A stretch of 5,913 nucleotides of DNA from Flavobacteriales bacterium (GCA_007129985.1 SKUL01000009.1:1-5913), one strand, 5' to 3'; positions 1 through 5,913 are shown, counted from the first letter of the stretch. Notes: generated by a model not told the origin, from the letters alone. Program-made: numbers and translations.

Positions 1-10
1 GCTACTGAGC

Positions 11-85
11 GTAGCCCGTAGCCCGTAGCCCGTAGCCCGTAGCCCGTAGCCCGTAGCCCGTAGCCCGTAGCCCGTAGCCCGTAGC
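11..85. repeat. Heptanucleotide tandem repeat (GTAGCCC)n
   Basis: Ten uninterrupted perfect copies of GTAGCCC run from 11 to 80, followed by a partial copy GTAGC (81-85). The period of seven is not a multiple of three, so all three + strand frames meet a TAG every 21 bases. The complementary unit GGGCTAC has no stop and reads as the seven-residue repeat GLRATGY. Such perfect short arrays are prone to copy-number change by slippage. There is no spacer sequence between copies, so it is not a CRISPR. The array lies in a gene-free region and its role, if any, is unknown. Confidence 0.97.
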
Positions 86-199
86 TTGTATATTGCTGTT
101 CATGGGTCATTGGGTGTAGTTGGTGGGCATGAAGGTAAACAAAGTTTTCAAATATGCAAGTTTTTCGTCCTGTTTTTTAACAAGTTGGGATGAACAGGG

Positions 200-276
200 T
201 GGGAAATGGGTGATAGGGTGATGAGACGATGGGCCAGAGCAATTAGGTGATTTGATGATTAGATGATGTGATAATT
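200..276. repeat. GATG/GTGAT-rich degenerate low-complexity zone, left arm
   Basis: This stretch is made of loosely repeated GATG, GTGAT and GATT words, and it ends in GATTAGATGATGTGATAATT (257-276). The 10-mer AGACGATGGG at 224-233 recurs exactly at 344-353, and the 20-mer at 257-276 is matched at about 15 of 20 positions by 340-359. These related words therefore flank the hairpin at 282-319 on both sides in the same orientation. The pattern suggests a composite intergenic repeat that has decayed, but a single window cannot show that it is dispersed in the genome. Confidence 0.6.
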
Positions 277-281
277 ACAGC

Positions 282-319
282 CAACCGGATGGCGTCCCCC
301 AAGGGAGCCGTCCGCGTTG
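282..319. repeat. Strong bulged hairpin (16 bp stem, CCAA loop)
   Basis: The arms pair as 282-285 with 316-319, 286-293 with 307-314, and 295-298 with 303-306, closing a CCAA tetraloop (299-302). C315 and G294 are single-base bulges. Fifteen pairs are Watson-Crick and one (T290-G310) is a wobble. No T-tract follows on either strand, so it does not look like an intrinsic terminator. It is bracketed by related GATG-rich direct repeats, which fits a palindromic intergenic repeat unit or a structured RNA. I do not recognise the family. Confidence 0.75.
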
Positions 320-339
320 AGAAGGTGAAAAAATGAGCC

Positions 340-361
340 GATTAGACGATGGGGCGATTGG
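340..361. repeat. GATG-rich degenerate repeat, right arm
   Basis: Positions 340-359 match 257-276 at about 15 of 20 bases in direct orientation, and 344-353 is identical to 224-233 (AGACGATGGG). Together with the left arm it flanks the hairpin. Beyond it, 362-603 shows no repeat, RNA gene or coding region that I can support. A loose promoter-like TATGTTTTG occurs at 435-443, but it lacks a -33 TTG and is about 160 bases from the next start. Confidence 0.5.
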
Positions 362-603
362 AACATTTTACCAATGAAGCCACGATTGATGATTGTAATC
401 AAAGGCTCAAAATCAGTCTCCAAAAACAGGCAGGTATGTTTTGACAACTCAAGGAACATGGTTAACAGGAATTTGCACTGAGCAGGCACTCGAATCATCC
501 TCAACATGCCCGATTTCCCTATATTCGTGGCCGTATCAGGAAAATTGCAGAGGGCTTGTGTTTCCCGTGGCACGGCATGCATCTGCAGCTCATCAACCAC
601 TGT

Positions 604-2010
604 ATGAAAACACATGGTTTAATCATTCTGCTTTCAATATGCTCGTTCGCTGTGTATAGTCAGCAACCTGCAAATGACAACTCTGTGACCCAAAATGCCC
701 CGGTTTTCGGAATGGTGCAGGATGCCGAAGGAAACCAATATAAAACGGTTGTGCTTGCCGGTAAAGAGTGGATGGCTGAGAATCTTCGGAGTTCGGTGTT
801 CTGCAATGGCGATTCCATACTCTTTGTGCCCAGGGGCGGTATGAATTCCTTTAGAAGCAGGCCGGAAGAACAGCCCTGGGGAGACCTTGGGGTTGCAGCA
901 TGGGCGTACTACGGCGGCAGCACGCGGGCCAGGGATATCCATGAGTCACGCGCAGAAATAAACCAGTACTACGGTAAATTGTACAACTGGTTTGCTGCAT
1001 CGGATGCGCGCAATATTTGCCCCTGCGGTTGGCGTGTACCCACGGAGACGGAGTGGAGAGGGCTTATCAATCACTTTGGCGGAAGCAGAGAAACGTTCAA
1101 CGCGGTAAAGAGCAATCACGATGGGTTTTGGAAATATCCGGACTCGGTTGAAACCGGTTGGTCGGGATTTGAAGCCCTTGCAGGGGGCTACAGGAATCTT
1201 GATGGCAGCTATTCTCATTTTGGTGAAATGGGCAGTTGGTGGTCGCAGGACGAAGGCACGAGCGACCGCTCAACAGGTGCCCGCGCCAGTATCTGGTTCA
1301 TTCCGGAATACGATAACCGCTCCTTTCAAATTGGCTACGGCAGCAAAACATTGGGGCACTCCGTGCGCTGTATCAAGGATGAGTCCGGCGGCCAAAAAGC
1401 AACGAACAAGGCCGTTAATTTCAGAGAGCGCTACGAAATACGTAATGGAGGTGGCGCAACAGATGCGTCAGGCAACCAATACCGAACCCTGATTATTGAC
1501 AAACTGGAGTGGTTTGTACAAAATCTGCGTACGCGGGTATATAACAACGGTGAACCCATTCCAGAACTGGCCGACGCCGAAGATTGGCGTGATGCCACAT
1601 CGGGGGCAGTGTCGAGTTACGAAAACGACACATCACACGACGAAGAGTACGGCCTCTTTTACAACGCCTTTGCAGTAGAAGATGAGCGAGGGGTTTGTCC
1701 GACGGGGTGGCGCGTGCCGACCAGTCGCGACTGGGTGCTGATGCTACGGGCGGTGGGCGGTCAGAATACGGCCGGCGAGGTGCTGCTTGATTCGGACGTG
1801 GGTTTTGTGCCCGTTTTTGCCGGATTCAGAAACCTCTGGAGTGGAACCATTGGTCAGGGGCGCGCCAGTCACTACTGGACTTCCACACCGCATTCCTCGG
1901 ATGATTCATACTACTTCTACTATTCAATTGCCCCGCAGGGCGCGATTACAACTGTGAGTACACAAAAAACTTCCGGAAACTCAATTCGATGTGTGAGAGA
2001 TGTGGATTAA
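604..2010 (+). CDS. Secreted protein with two tandem FISUMP domains
   Basis: This 468-residue exported protein belongs to the FISUMP family (Fibrobacter succinogenes major paralogous domain), whose biochemical role is not established. I chose the ATG at 604 because it begins a clean signal peptide (MKTHGLIILLSICSFAVYS, cleavage near residue 19). The frame stays open upstream to a TTG at 556, but that adds 16 residues ahead of the signal peptide. Domain 1 (about 38-259) shows EGNQYKTVVLAGKEWMAENL, YGKLYNWFAA (123-132), CPCGWRVPTETEW (139-151), SGFEALAGGYRN (187-198) and HSVRCIKD (252-259). Domain 2 (about 286-466) repeats the plan with GNQYRTLIIDKLEWFVQNLR, CPTGWRVPTSRDW (365-377), AGFRN, YWTST and NSIRCVRD. 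It is shorter in the middle and lacks the SGFxALxGGYR form. Each domain keeps a Cys before the GWRVPT motif and one near its end (139 or 141 with 256; 365 with 463), plausibly a disulfide. There is no T9SS C-terminal sorting domain. It is probably co-transcribed with the transglutaminase-like gene 16 bases downstream. Confidence 0.9.
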   Translation: MKTHGLIILLSICSFAVYSQQPANDNSVTQNAPVFGMVQDAEGNQYKTVVLAGKEWMAENLRSSVFCNGDSILFVPRGGMNSFRSRPEEQPWGDLGVAAWAYYGGSTRARDIHESRAEINQYYGKLYNWFAASDARNICPCGWRVPTETEWRGLINHFGGSRETFNAVKSNHDGFWKYPDSVETGWSGFEALAGGYRNLDGSYSHFGEMGSWWSQDEGTSDRSTGARASIWFIPEYDNRSFQIGYGSKTLGHSVRCIKDESGGQKATNKAVNFRERYEIRNGGGATDASGNQYRTLIIDKLEWFVQNLRTRVYNNGEPIPELADAEDWRDATSGAVSSYENDTSHDEEYGLFYNAFAVEDERGVCPTGWRVPTSRDWVLMLRAVGGQNTAGEVLLDSDVGFVPVFAGFRNLWSGTIGQGRASHYWTSTPHSSDDSYYFYYSIAPQGAITTVSTQKTSGNSIRCVRDVD

Positions 2011-2026
2011 CCAACTGAATACAAGC

Positions 2027-2812
2027 ATGATTTTGTCGCTGCGTCATTGCCTTGCAGTGGTGGTGTTTTTGAGCATCCCGTCTGTTTTGCTGGCCCAGCC
2101 GAATTTTTTTGACCACTCTCGGACAAATGAGCCAACCTGGATAAAACGCCATTTTGTGATTGAACACGCCGATTCGCTGATGGATTTCAATAGCCACCAA
2201 TCGCTCAATTACAGGCTGAATGTTGAGCGTGAAAGCACTGCCGTACTTCACTTCAGAATTGAGGTAAAAAGCCGGCTTCCAAAGCCCGGTGATTCTTATC
2301 CCCTTGCATCTGTGCCCGATCAGCTTGCGCTTTACACACAACCATCGCGCTACATCAACAGCAGCCATCCAACCATTGTCAACCTTGCCGACTCGCTCCT
2401 TAATCTGGCACCTGTAAATCTGCAACACGAGCTGGTTTGGCGGGTCATTCGCTACACGGGCGGACGACTCTCCTGGGGAGACCCCTCGGCGCTACCTGCT
2501 GCCACAGATGCCTATGAAAGCAGGGTGGCTAATTGCATTGGCTTCACCCATTTGCCGGCCGCTATTCTCCGCCACCTGGGTGTGCCTTGCCGCACAGTTC
2601 GCACCTTTATGGGGTTGAACCTCACCCCGCACTACCTGCTCGAGGTATATTACCCCAGCGAGGATAATTGGGTAACCTATGACCCGCAAACCGGAGTGCC
2701 ATTGCCTGAAAATATTGCACTTTACACCCATCACGATTGGGATTTTGAAGGCCAGAGGAGAACGCGCCCGATGGTAACTGACCCCAACATCACCGTGTAC
2801 ATAGGGCATTAG
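2027..2812 (+). CDS. Secreted transglutaminase-like (papain-fold) domain protein
   Basis: The 261-residue product carries a transglutaminase-core domain. Its Cys-His-Asp triad is visible as C170 in RVANCIGFTHLPAAILRHLG, H202 in LTPHYLLEVYYP and D219 in WVTYDPQTG. The helix after the Cys and the GVPCR segment match the usual LRxxGIPxR pattern, with Cys in place of the common Ala. Residues 1-23 form a signal peptide ending VLLA before Q, so the enzyme acts outside the cytoplasm. The N-terminal half (24-140) is unassigned. An in-frame ATG at 2000 would give 270 residues and overlap the previous gene by 11 bases. I prefer 2027 because it places Arg and a hydrophobic core directly at the start, but the choice is not certain. 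Members of this fold can be proteases, amidases or cross-linking enzymes, and the substrate here cannot be inferred. The 16-base gap to the FISUMP gene indicates an operon. Confidence 0.85.
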   Translation: MILSLRHCLAVVVFLSIPSVLLAQPNFFDHSRTNEPTWIKRHFVIEHADSLMDFNSHQSLNYRLNVERESTAVLHFRIEVKSRLPKPGDSYPLASVPDQLALYTQPSRYINSSHPTIVNLADSLLNLAPVNLQHELVWRVIRYTGGRLSWGDPSALPAATDAYESRVANCIGFTHLPAAILRHLGVPCRTVRTFMGLNLTPHYLLEVYYPSEDNWVTYDPQTGVPLPENIALYTHHDWDFEGQRRTRPMVTDPNITVYIGH

Positions 2813-2856
2813 CTCGCGCTGCTGTATTTCACCACTTTTCAATAATGACTTAATGA

Positions 2857-2871
2857 GAGGGTTTTCCCCTC
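2857..2871 (+). terminator. Possible weak hairpin downstream of the transglutaminase-like gene
   Basis: GAGGG (2857-2861) pairs with CCCTC (2867-2871) around a five-base loop, 44 bases after the stop codon. The stem is only 5 bp, and what follows (AATTTCG) is not a proper T-tract. It could help end the FISUMP/transglutaminase transcript or be chance. Confidence 0.2.
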
Positions 2872-2878
2872 AATTTCG

Positions 2879-2887
2879 TACCTTGCA
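2879..2887 (+). promoter_or_regulatory. Candidate Bacteroidota -7 element before the TPR gene
   Basis: TACCTTGCA resembles the Bacteroidota -7 signal TAnnTTTG with one T missing, and it is nearly identical to TACATTGCA at 5676-5684 ahead of the last gene. No TTG stands at the expected distance upstream. It lies only four bases from the ATG at 2891, so if it is used the mRNA would be almost leaderless. Confidence 0.3.
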
Positions 2888-2890
2888 GAC

Positions 2891-4024
2891 ATGCAGCGGT
2901 TCTACTTCGCCATACTCGTTTGCCTATTCCTTGTTGCAAAGGGCTCAAAGGCACAAAGTGAGCGTGAAATGCAGGCCGATTCGCTGGCCCGGATGGCCAT
3001 TGCCCTGATGGAAGACGGTGAGCCTGTACGCGCCATCGAATTGCTGGAAGACGCTAAAAAGCTTTTCAATAAGTGGCTGTACGACTATGAAATAGGTTTG
3101 GCCTACTACATCATGGAGGATTATCCGCAAGCCGAAAAAATCCTTAGAAAAGTCCAGCGTCGCGATGGCTCCGACCCACTTCAGTATAAAATGCTGGGCA
3201 ATACTTATAGCCTTATGGGCAACCGCGACAAAGCGCGTAAAACCTATCACAAGGGACTAAAAAAATTCCCCAACGCAGGCAGCCTCTATCTGGAGTTGGG
3301 TATCGTAGAAAAACTAGACGCCAACTTTGAACAAGCGCTGTTTTACTGGGAGCAAGGCATCGCAGCTGACCCCACACACTCATCCAATTACTACTGGGCA
3401 ACCAAATTTTTTAATGACACTTCTGAGCGCATTTGGGCGCTCCTTTATGGAGAGATTTTTTTGAACCTTGAGTTCAACACACCGCGGGTGGATGAAATCA
3501 GCGCGTTGCTTTTCGAGGTGTACAATGACGTGCACGAAACAAAGGGTGACACCGCTCAAACCCTCAATCTAACCCAGAGGGGCTTTACCATCAACCTGAC
3601 ATTAGACGACCTCAAAGACCTGAAAAAATCAAGTGCCGAGGAAATGGCAAAACTCTTCCGTTTGCCCTTTGAAGGCGTGGTTTCGCTCTCTATGGCCATC
3701 GGAAGCATTCACTACGATGACGATGGTAAAATTGACCTTGAAGGAATCCATCAACTGCGCACAGCTTTTATTGAACACTGGATGCTGGGCGAGGAAAACA
3801 AACAGGAAGACTACCCCTTTGTGCTGTTCCCTTTTCACGCGCGGCTGATGGAGCAGGGGCTTTTTCAATACTACAATTACTTTCTGCTCCGAAGCGGTGA
3901 CCCTGAGACTTATGAAACTTTCAAAAACGACAATGAAGCGGGCTTTTTTCGGTTCTTTGAGTGGTACAACCAAAATGACTTGCCTTTTGAGGAAAACATT
4001 CATAGTCGACTGCTTATGTTTTAA
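2891..4024 (+). CDS. Secreted tetratricopeptide-repeat protein
   Basis: The 377-residue product starts with a signal peptide (MQRFYFAILVCLFLVAKGSKA, cleavage before Q22), which fixes the start at this ATG. About four TPR-type helical repeats follow, roughly at 30-61, 64-95, 97-128 and 129-162. The clearest is PLQYKMLGNTYSLMG with NRDKARKTYHKGLKKFPN, and the fourth contains LYLELGIVEKLDANFEQAL with YWEQGIAADP. TPR units are protein-protein interaction scaffolds, so a periplasmic adaptor role is plausible but not shown. Residues about 163-377 are a separate, mostly helical region rich in Phe, Tyr and acidic residues that I cannot assign to a family. Cys11 lies inside the signal peptide in LVCLF and does not form a lipobox. 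The gene sits 78 bases after the transglutaminase-like gene and 62 bases before the methyltransferase fusion, with promoter-like sites in both gaps, so it may be its own transcription unit. Confidence 0.88.
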   Translation: MQRFYFAILVCLFLVAKGSKAQSEREMQADSLARMAIALMEDGEPVRAIELLEDAKKLFNKWLYDYEIGLAYYIMEDYPQAEKILRKVQRRDGSDPLQYKMLGNTYSLMGNRDKARKTYHKGLKKFPNAGSLYLELGIVEKLDANFEQALFYWEQGIAADPTHSSNYYWATKFFNDTSERIWALLYGEIFLNLEFNTPRVDEISALLFEVYNDVHETKGDTAQTLNLTQRGFTINLTLDDLKDLKKSSAEEMAKLFRLPFEGVVSLSMAIGSIHYDDDGKIDLEGIHQLRTAFIEHWMLGEENKQEDYPFVLFPFHARLMEQGLFQYYNYFLLRSGDPETYETFKNDNEAGFFRFFEWYNQNDLPFEENIHSRLLMF

Positions 4025-4035
4025 TTACAGATGCG

Positions 4036-4066
4036 TTACGACTACGCGGCGGTAATGCTATTTTTG
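4036..4066 (+). promoter_or_regulatory. Candidate Bacteroidota promoter for the cNMP-like/methyltransferase gene
   Basis: TATTTTTG (4059-4066) is an exact match to the TAnnTTTG -7 consensus described for Bacteroidota sigma-70 promoters. TTA (4036-4038), one base off the -33 TTG, lies 20 bases upstream. The -7 element ends 20 bases before the ATG at 4087, so the predicted leader is short. There is no Shine-Dalgarno sequence, but the region before the start is A-rich. Confidence 0.45.
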
Positions 4067-4086
4067 TCGCGAAAGAATGTATACAA

Positions 4087-5541
4087 ATGAATCAGCAACA
4101 GGTTTTTTCAGCCCTTACTTTTTTCGGTGAACTACAAAAAGAAGATATTGGGTGGGTGTTGAGCAATGCCTTTGAGCAACAGCTTATTCAAGGTGAGCTA
4201 ATTGTAAAGGCTGGCGAGCGACCAGGTGCTATGTACGTGGTGCTTCACGGTTTAATGGAGGTTAAACTACCGGGTTCCCACCAGGAGGTTACCCTGCTCG
4301 GACCCGGAGAATGTTTTTCAGAGGTTAGCTTTATTGACGGACAAATGGCGTCGGCAGATGTGCGTGCACGTGAAAACACCATGCTACTCGTATTACCTGC
4401 TGAGGTATTGCGCCAACATCTCGACACAGATGAGCGTGCCAAATCAACCTTTTACAAAGCATTTGCAGTAACACTGGCCACCAGACTTCGCAAAGCAAAC
4501 GCATTGGTTCAATCACTGCAATCGAAATCCGCGGATACAGAAATTTGCAGTGATAGCGAATCACGAATTTATCAAATGATCAATGCGTTACAAGAGGGGT
4601 TTTTTCATGCCGATCAGGAAGCCATCAAGTCGGACAATGGGGTAAAACAGTTAACAGCACTGAAGTTGAGAGAAGGTTTCTCGAATTTTGTAACTGAGCT
4701 TAATCAACTCATTGGTGATAAAAGCACACTTAACTTGAGCCAACGGGCGCATATCGGTGCCAGGGTGCAACAAGCCATGTTGCCGTATCTCACATTGTCG
4801 GAATTAGGTGATAGAATGTACGCAAAGCCCCGCGGTTACGCCGGAGATTACCTTACAATCGATCAGATTTACAAGAACAGCCCTGCAGGTTCTGGCCGTT
4901 TGGGTGAATTGTTGGATCAATGTTTTCTCGATCAGTCGGCCGGCAAAGCGGTACAGAACAGACGTGGACTGATGGTAGAAGAAATTACCGCTACACTGAA
5001 AGAACGCAACGGTGAGTTAACAAGAGTTACCAGCCTGGCCTGTGGCCCTGCTGCGGAGCTGTTTGATGTTTATGCCAACATGAATGATCCTGACCAACTC
5101 CAGTGCACATGTGTGGATATCGATTTTGAGGCACTTGCTCATATTTCTGCCCGCACCACTCCTCGCCTGAAGAACTGCCTGAAGCTTACCAACGCAAATC
5201 TGGTCTATCTGGCATTGGGTAGAAGTGAGCTCAACCTCGCACCGCAGGATATTATTTATTCAATAGGATTAATCGACTATTTTAACGATAAGTTTGTTGT
5301 TAATCTGCTCAACTTCATTCACGGAAAACTGAAAAAAGGAGGTCGTGTAATTCTTGGGAATTTTCACCCTGCCAATGAAACGCGTGCATTGATGGATTAC
5401 GTTCTGGATTGGAAGCTCATTCACCGAACAGAAGAGGATATGCATCGGCTTTTTCTCGAATCGGCATTCAATTCGAAATGTGAGCAAATTCGTTTTGAGC
5501 AAACCGGGATTAACCTGTTTGCTATTGGCAGAAAGGCATAG
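4087..5541 (+). CDS. Cyclic-nucleotide-binding-like domain fused to a SAM-dependent methyltransferase
   Basis: This 484-residue cytoplasmic protein has no signal peptide or membrane segment. Residues about 5-130 form a CRP/PKA-type cyclic-nucleotide-binding fold (GELIVKAGERPGAMYVVLHG, then GPGECFSEVSFIDGQMASADV). The usual Glu is kept (E79), but the Arg that grips the cyclic phosphate is replaced by A88 in Q-M-A-S-A, so ligand binding may be altered or lost. No helix-turn-helix follows, so it is not a CRP-like transcription factor. A helical middle part (about 155-310) holds AKPRGYAGDYLTIDQIY (246-262). The C-terminal part (about 312-484) is a class I methyltransferase: motif I VTSLACGPAAELFDV (314-328), an acidic strand end CVDID (342-346), DIIYSIGLIDYFND (388-401) and LKKGGRVILGNF (415-426). 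From memory, the KPRGYAGDY-type middle region resembles proteins annotated as PhcB-like 3-hydroxy fatty acid methyl ester synthases, a weak substrate hint. The gene appears to have its own promoter. Confidence 0.87.
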   Translation: MNQQQVFSALTFFGELQKEDIGWVLSNAFEQQLIQGELIVKAGERPGAMYVVLHGLMEVKLPGSHQEVTLLGPGECFSEVSFIDGQMASADVRARENTMLLVLPAEVLRQHLDTDERAKSTFYKAFAVTLATRLRKANALVQSLQSKSADTEICSDSESRIYQMINALQEGFFHADQEAIKSDNGVKQLTALKLREGFSNFVTELNQLIGDKSTLNLSQRAHIGARVQQAMLPYLTLSELGDRMYAKPRGYAGDYLTIDQIYKNSPAGSGRLGELLDQCFLDQSAGKAVQNRRGLMVEEITATLKERNGELTRVTSLACGPAAELFDVYANMNDPDQLQCTCVDIDFEALAHISARTTPRLKNCLKLTNANLVYLALGRSELNLAPQDIIYSIGLIDYFNDKFVVNLLNFIHGKLKKGGRVILGNFHPANETRALMDYVLDWKLIHRTEEDMHRLFLESAFNSKCEQIRFEQTGINLFAIGRKA

Positions 5542-5651
5542 CGCTTATATGTTGTGTGGCGTCATTGAACTAAATTGCTGTATGACTTTGTTTGGGAAAT
5601 TGTGCTCCATACTTTAGTTGGTTCGTTACATCAGTTTGGTATTTTGTGTGA

Positions 5652-5684
5652 TTTGCCGGTTGCTCCGGCATTTGGTACATTGCA
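5652..5684 (+). promoter_or_regulatory. Candidate promoter for the last gene
   Basis: TTTG (5652-5655) and TACATTGCA (5676-5684) are 20 bases apart, which fits the Bacteroidota -33/-7 arrangement apart from one missing T in TAnnTTTG. The predicted start of transcription near 5690 leaves a leader of about 45 bases. That leader contains a small hairpin, GGCAT (5697-5701) with ATGCC (5707-5711). Confidence 0.35.
5654..5670 (+). terminator. Small hairpin after the methyltransferase gene
   Basis: TGCCGG (5654-5659) pairs perfectly with CCGGCA (5665-5670) around TTGCT and is followed by only three T. It lies 112 bases after the stop codon and may be a weak terminator for the methyltransferase fusion. 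It overlaps the candidate -33 element of the next gene, so the two readings compete. Confidence 0.3.
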
Positions 5685-5735
5685 CTCTCTTGGTATGGCA
5701 TGGTAAATGCCGCTGCTTACAAAAACTCTGAAAAA

Positions 5736-5913
5736 ATGAAATTAGTCTTTGTCATTGTGCTCGGTTTCTATGCATCGATGCTTACATCAGCTCAGGCGCA
5801 GGTAATGTTTGGCGGCTCAAACGCCGTAGCTACTATTGATAATGGTGAGATTCGCCTGAATTCCGGCGAGGTAATAGGCTACATTGACGGCAACCAGGTG
5901 CTCAACAGAGAGC
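5736..5913 (+). CDS. Secreted protein with short beta-type repeats (5' part only)
   Basis: The frame is open from this ATG to the right edge (59 codons), so the gene is cut by the window. Residues 1-21 (MKLVFVIVLGFYASMLTSAQA) are a typical signal peptide cleaved before Q22. The mature start reads VATIDNGEIRLNSGEVIGYIDGNQVLNRE in two stretches: I34-D35-N36-G37 to G48-Y49, then I50-D51-G52 onward. These Ile-Asp-Gly-type units, with the IGYI joint, resemble the short beta-strand repeats of Bacteroidota 'beta-flower' type proteins, where each blade carries an NGxIxxxxGxxIGYI pattern. That assignment rests on about 30 residues and is tentative. The start is supported by the signal peptide and by the A-rich stretch just before the ATG. 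Confidence 0.75.
   Translation, partial: MKLVFVIVLGFYASMLTSAQAQVMFGGSNAVATIDNGEIRLNSGEVIGYIDGNQVLNRE

Noticed and set aside
11..85. CRISPR-like array
   Set aside because: The 7-base units abut directly with no spacers. It is a simple tandem repeat.
279..322. Integron attC-like ends (AGCCAAC ... GTTGAGA) on the hairpin
   Set aside because: The AAC/GTT ends pair as in attC, but the seven-base boxes do not fit RYYYAAC/GTTRRRY fully, the element is shorter than usual attC sites, and no cassette array or integrase is visible.
259..615. 118-codon minus-strand open frame over the gene-free left region
   Set aside because: No recognisable domain or signal peptide, it covers the hairpin and repeat words, and it overlaps the start of the FISUMP gene antisense. 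It looks like a chance frame.
441..659. 72-codon plus-strand open frame starting at a TTG
   Set aside because: It overlaps the signal-peptide start of the FISUMP gene in another frame and its translation shows no family features.
604..666. Lipoprotein signal in the FISUMP protein (Cys13) or in the TPR protein (Cys11)
   Set aside because: Both Cys lie within the hydrophobic core (L-S-I-C and I-L-V-C) with Ile or Val at -1 instead of a small residue. Standard signal peptidase I sites occur later.
2000..2010. A frameshift joining the FISUMP and transglutaminase-like genes into one protein
   Set aside because: The downstream gene has its own signal peptide and the upstream one ends naturally after the conserved C-terminal FISUMP motif, so they are two genes.
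1946..2428. 160-codon minus-strand frame across the FISUMP/transglutaminase junction
   Set aside because: It is an antisense shadow of two genes with recognisable domains and conserved motifs.
3629..4003. 124-codon minus-strand frame within the TPR gene
   Set aside because: It is an antisense shadow of a well-supported coding sequence, with no features of its own.

Overview
The window looks like a chromosomal segment of a Bacteroidota bacterium, probably a Flavobacteriales-like lineage. The evidence is a protein with two FISUMP (Fibrobacter succinogenes major paralogous) domains, start codons without Shine-Dalgarno sequences, promoter-like sites resembling the Bacteroidota TTG / TAnnTTTG signal, and many short exported proteins. 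This placement is inferred from style and families, not from a marker gene.

Layout: positions 1-603 hold no gene I can support. They contain a perfect heptanucleotide array (GTAGCCC, ten full copies), a GATG-rich degenerate repeat zone and a strong bulged hairpin (282-319). Next come four complete genes and one partial gene, all on the + strand. They are (i) a secreted double-FISUMP protein, 604-2010; (ii) a secreted transglutaminase-like protein, 2027-2812, almost certainly co-transcribed with (i); (iii) a secreted TPR protein, 2891-4024; (iv) a cytoplasmic fusion of a cyclic-nucleotide-binding-like domain and a SAM-dependent methyltransferase, 4087-5541; and (v) the first 59 codons of a secreted protein with short beta-type repeats, 5736 to the right edge.

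Working together: four of the five gene products carry Sec signal peptides, so this is mainly an envelope or secretome neighbourhood. Genes (i) and (ii) form a tight pair. Genes (iii), (iv) and (v) each follow a gap of 62-194 bases with a promoter-like site, so they may be separate transcription units. Nothing ties all five into one pathway.

I see no clear new multi-gene system. The most interesting items are the cNMP-like/methyltransferase fusion, whose phosphate-binding Arg is replaced by Ala, and the repeat and hairpin mosaic in the gene-free left end.
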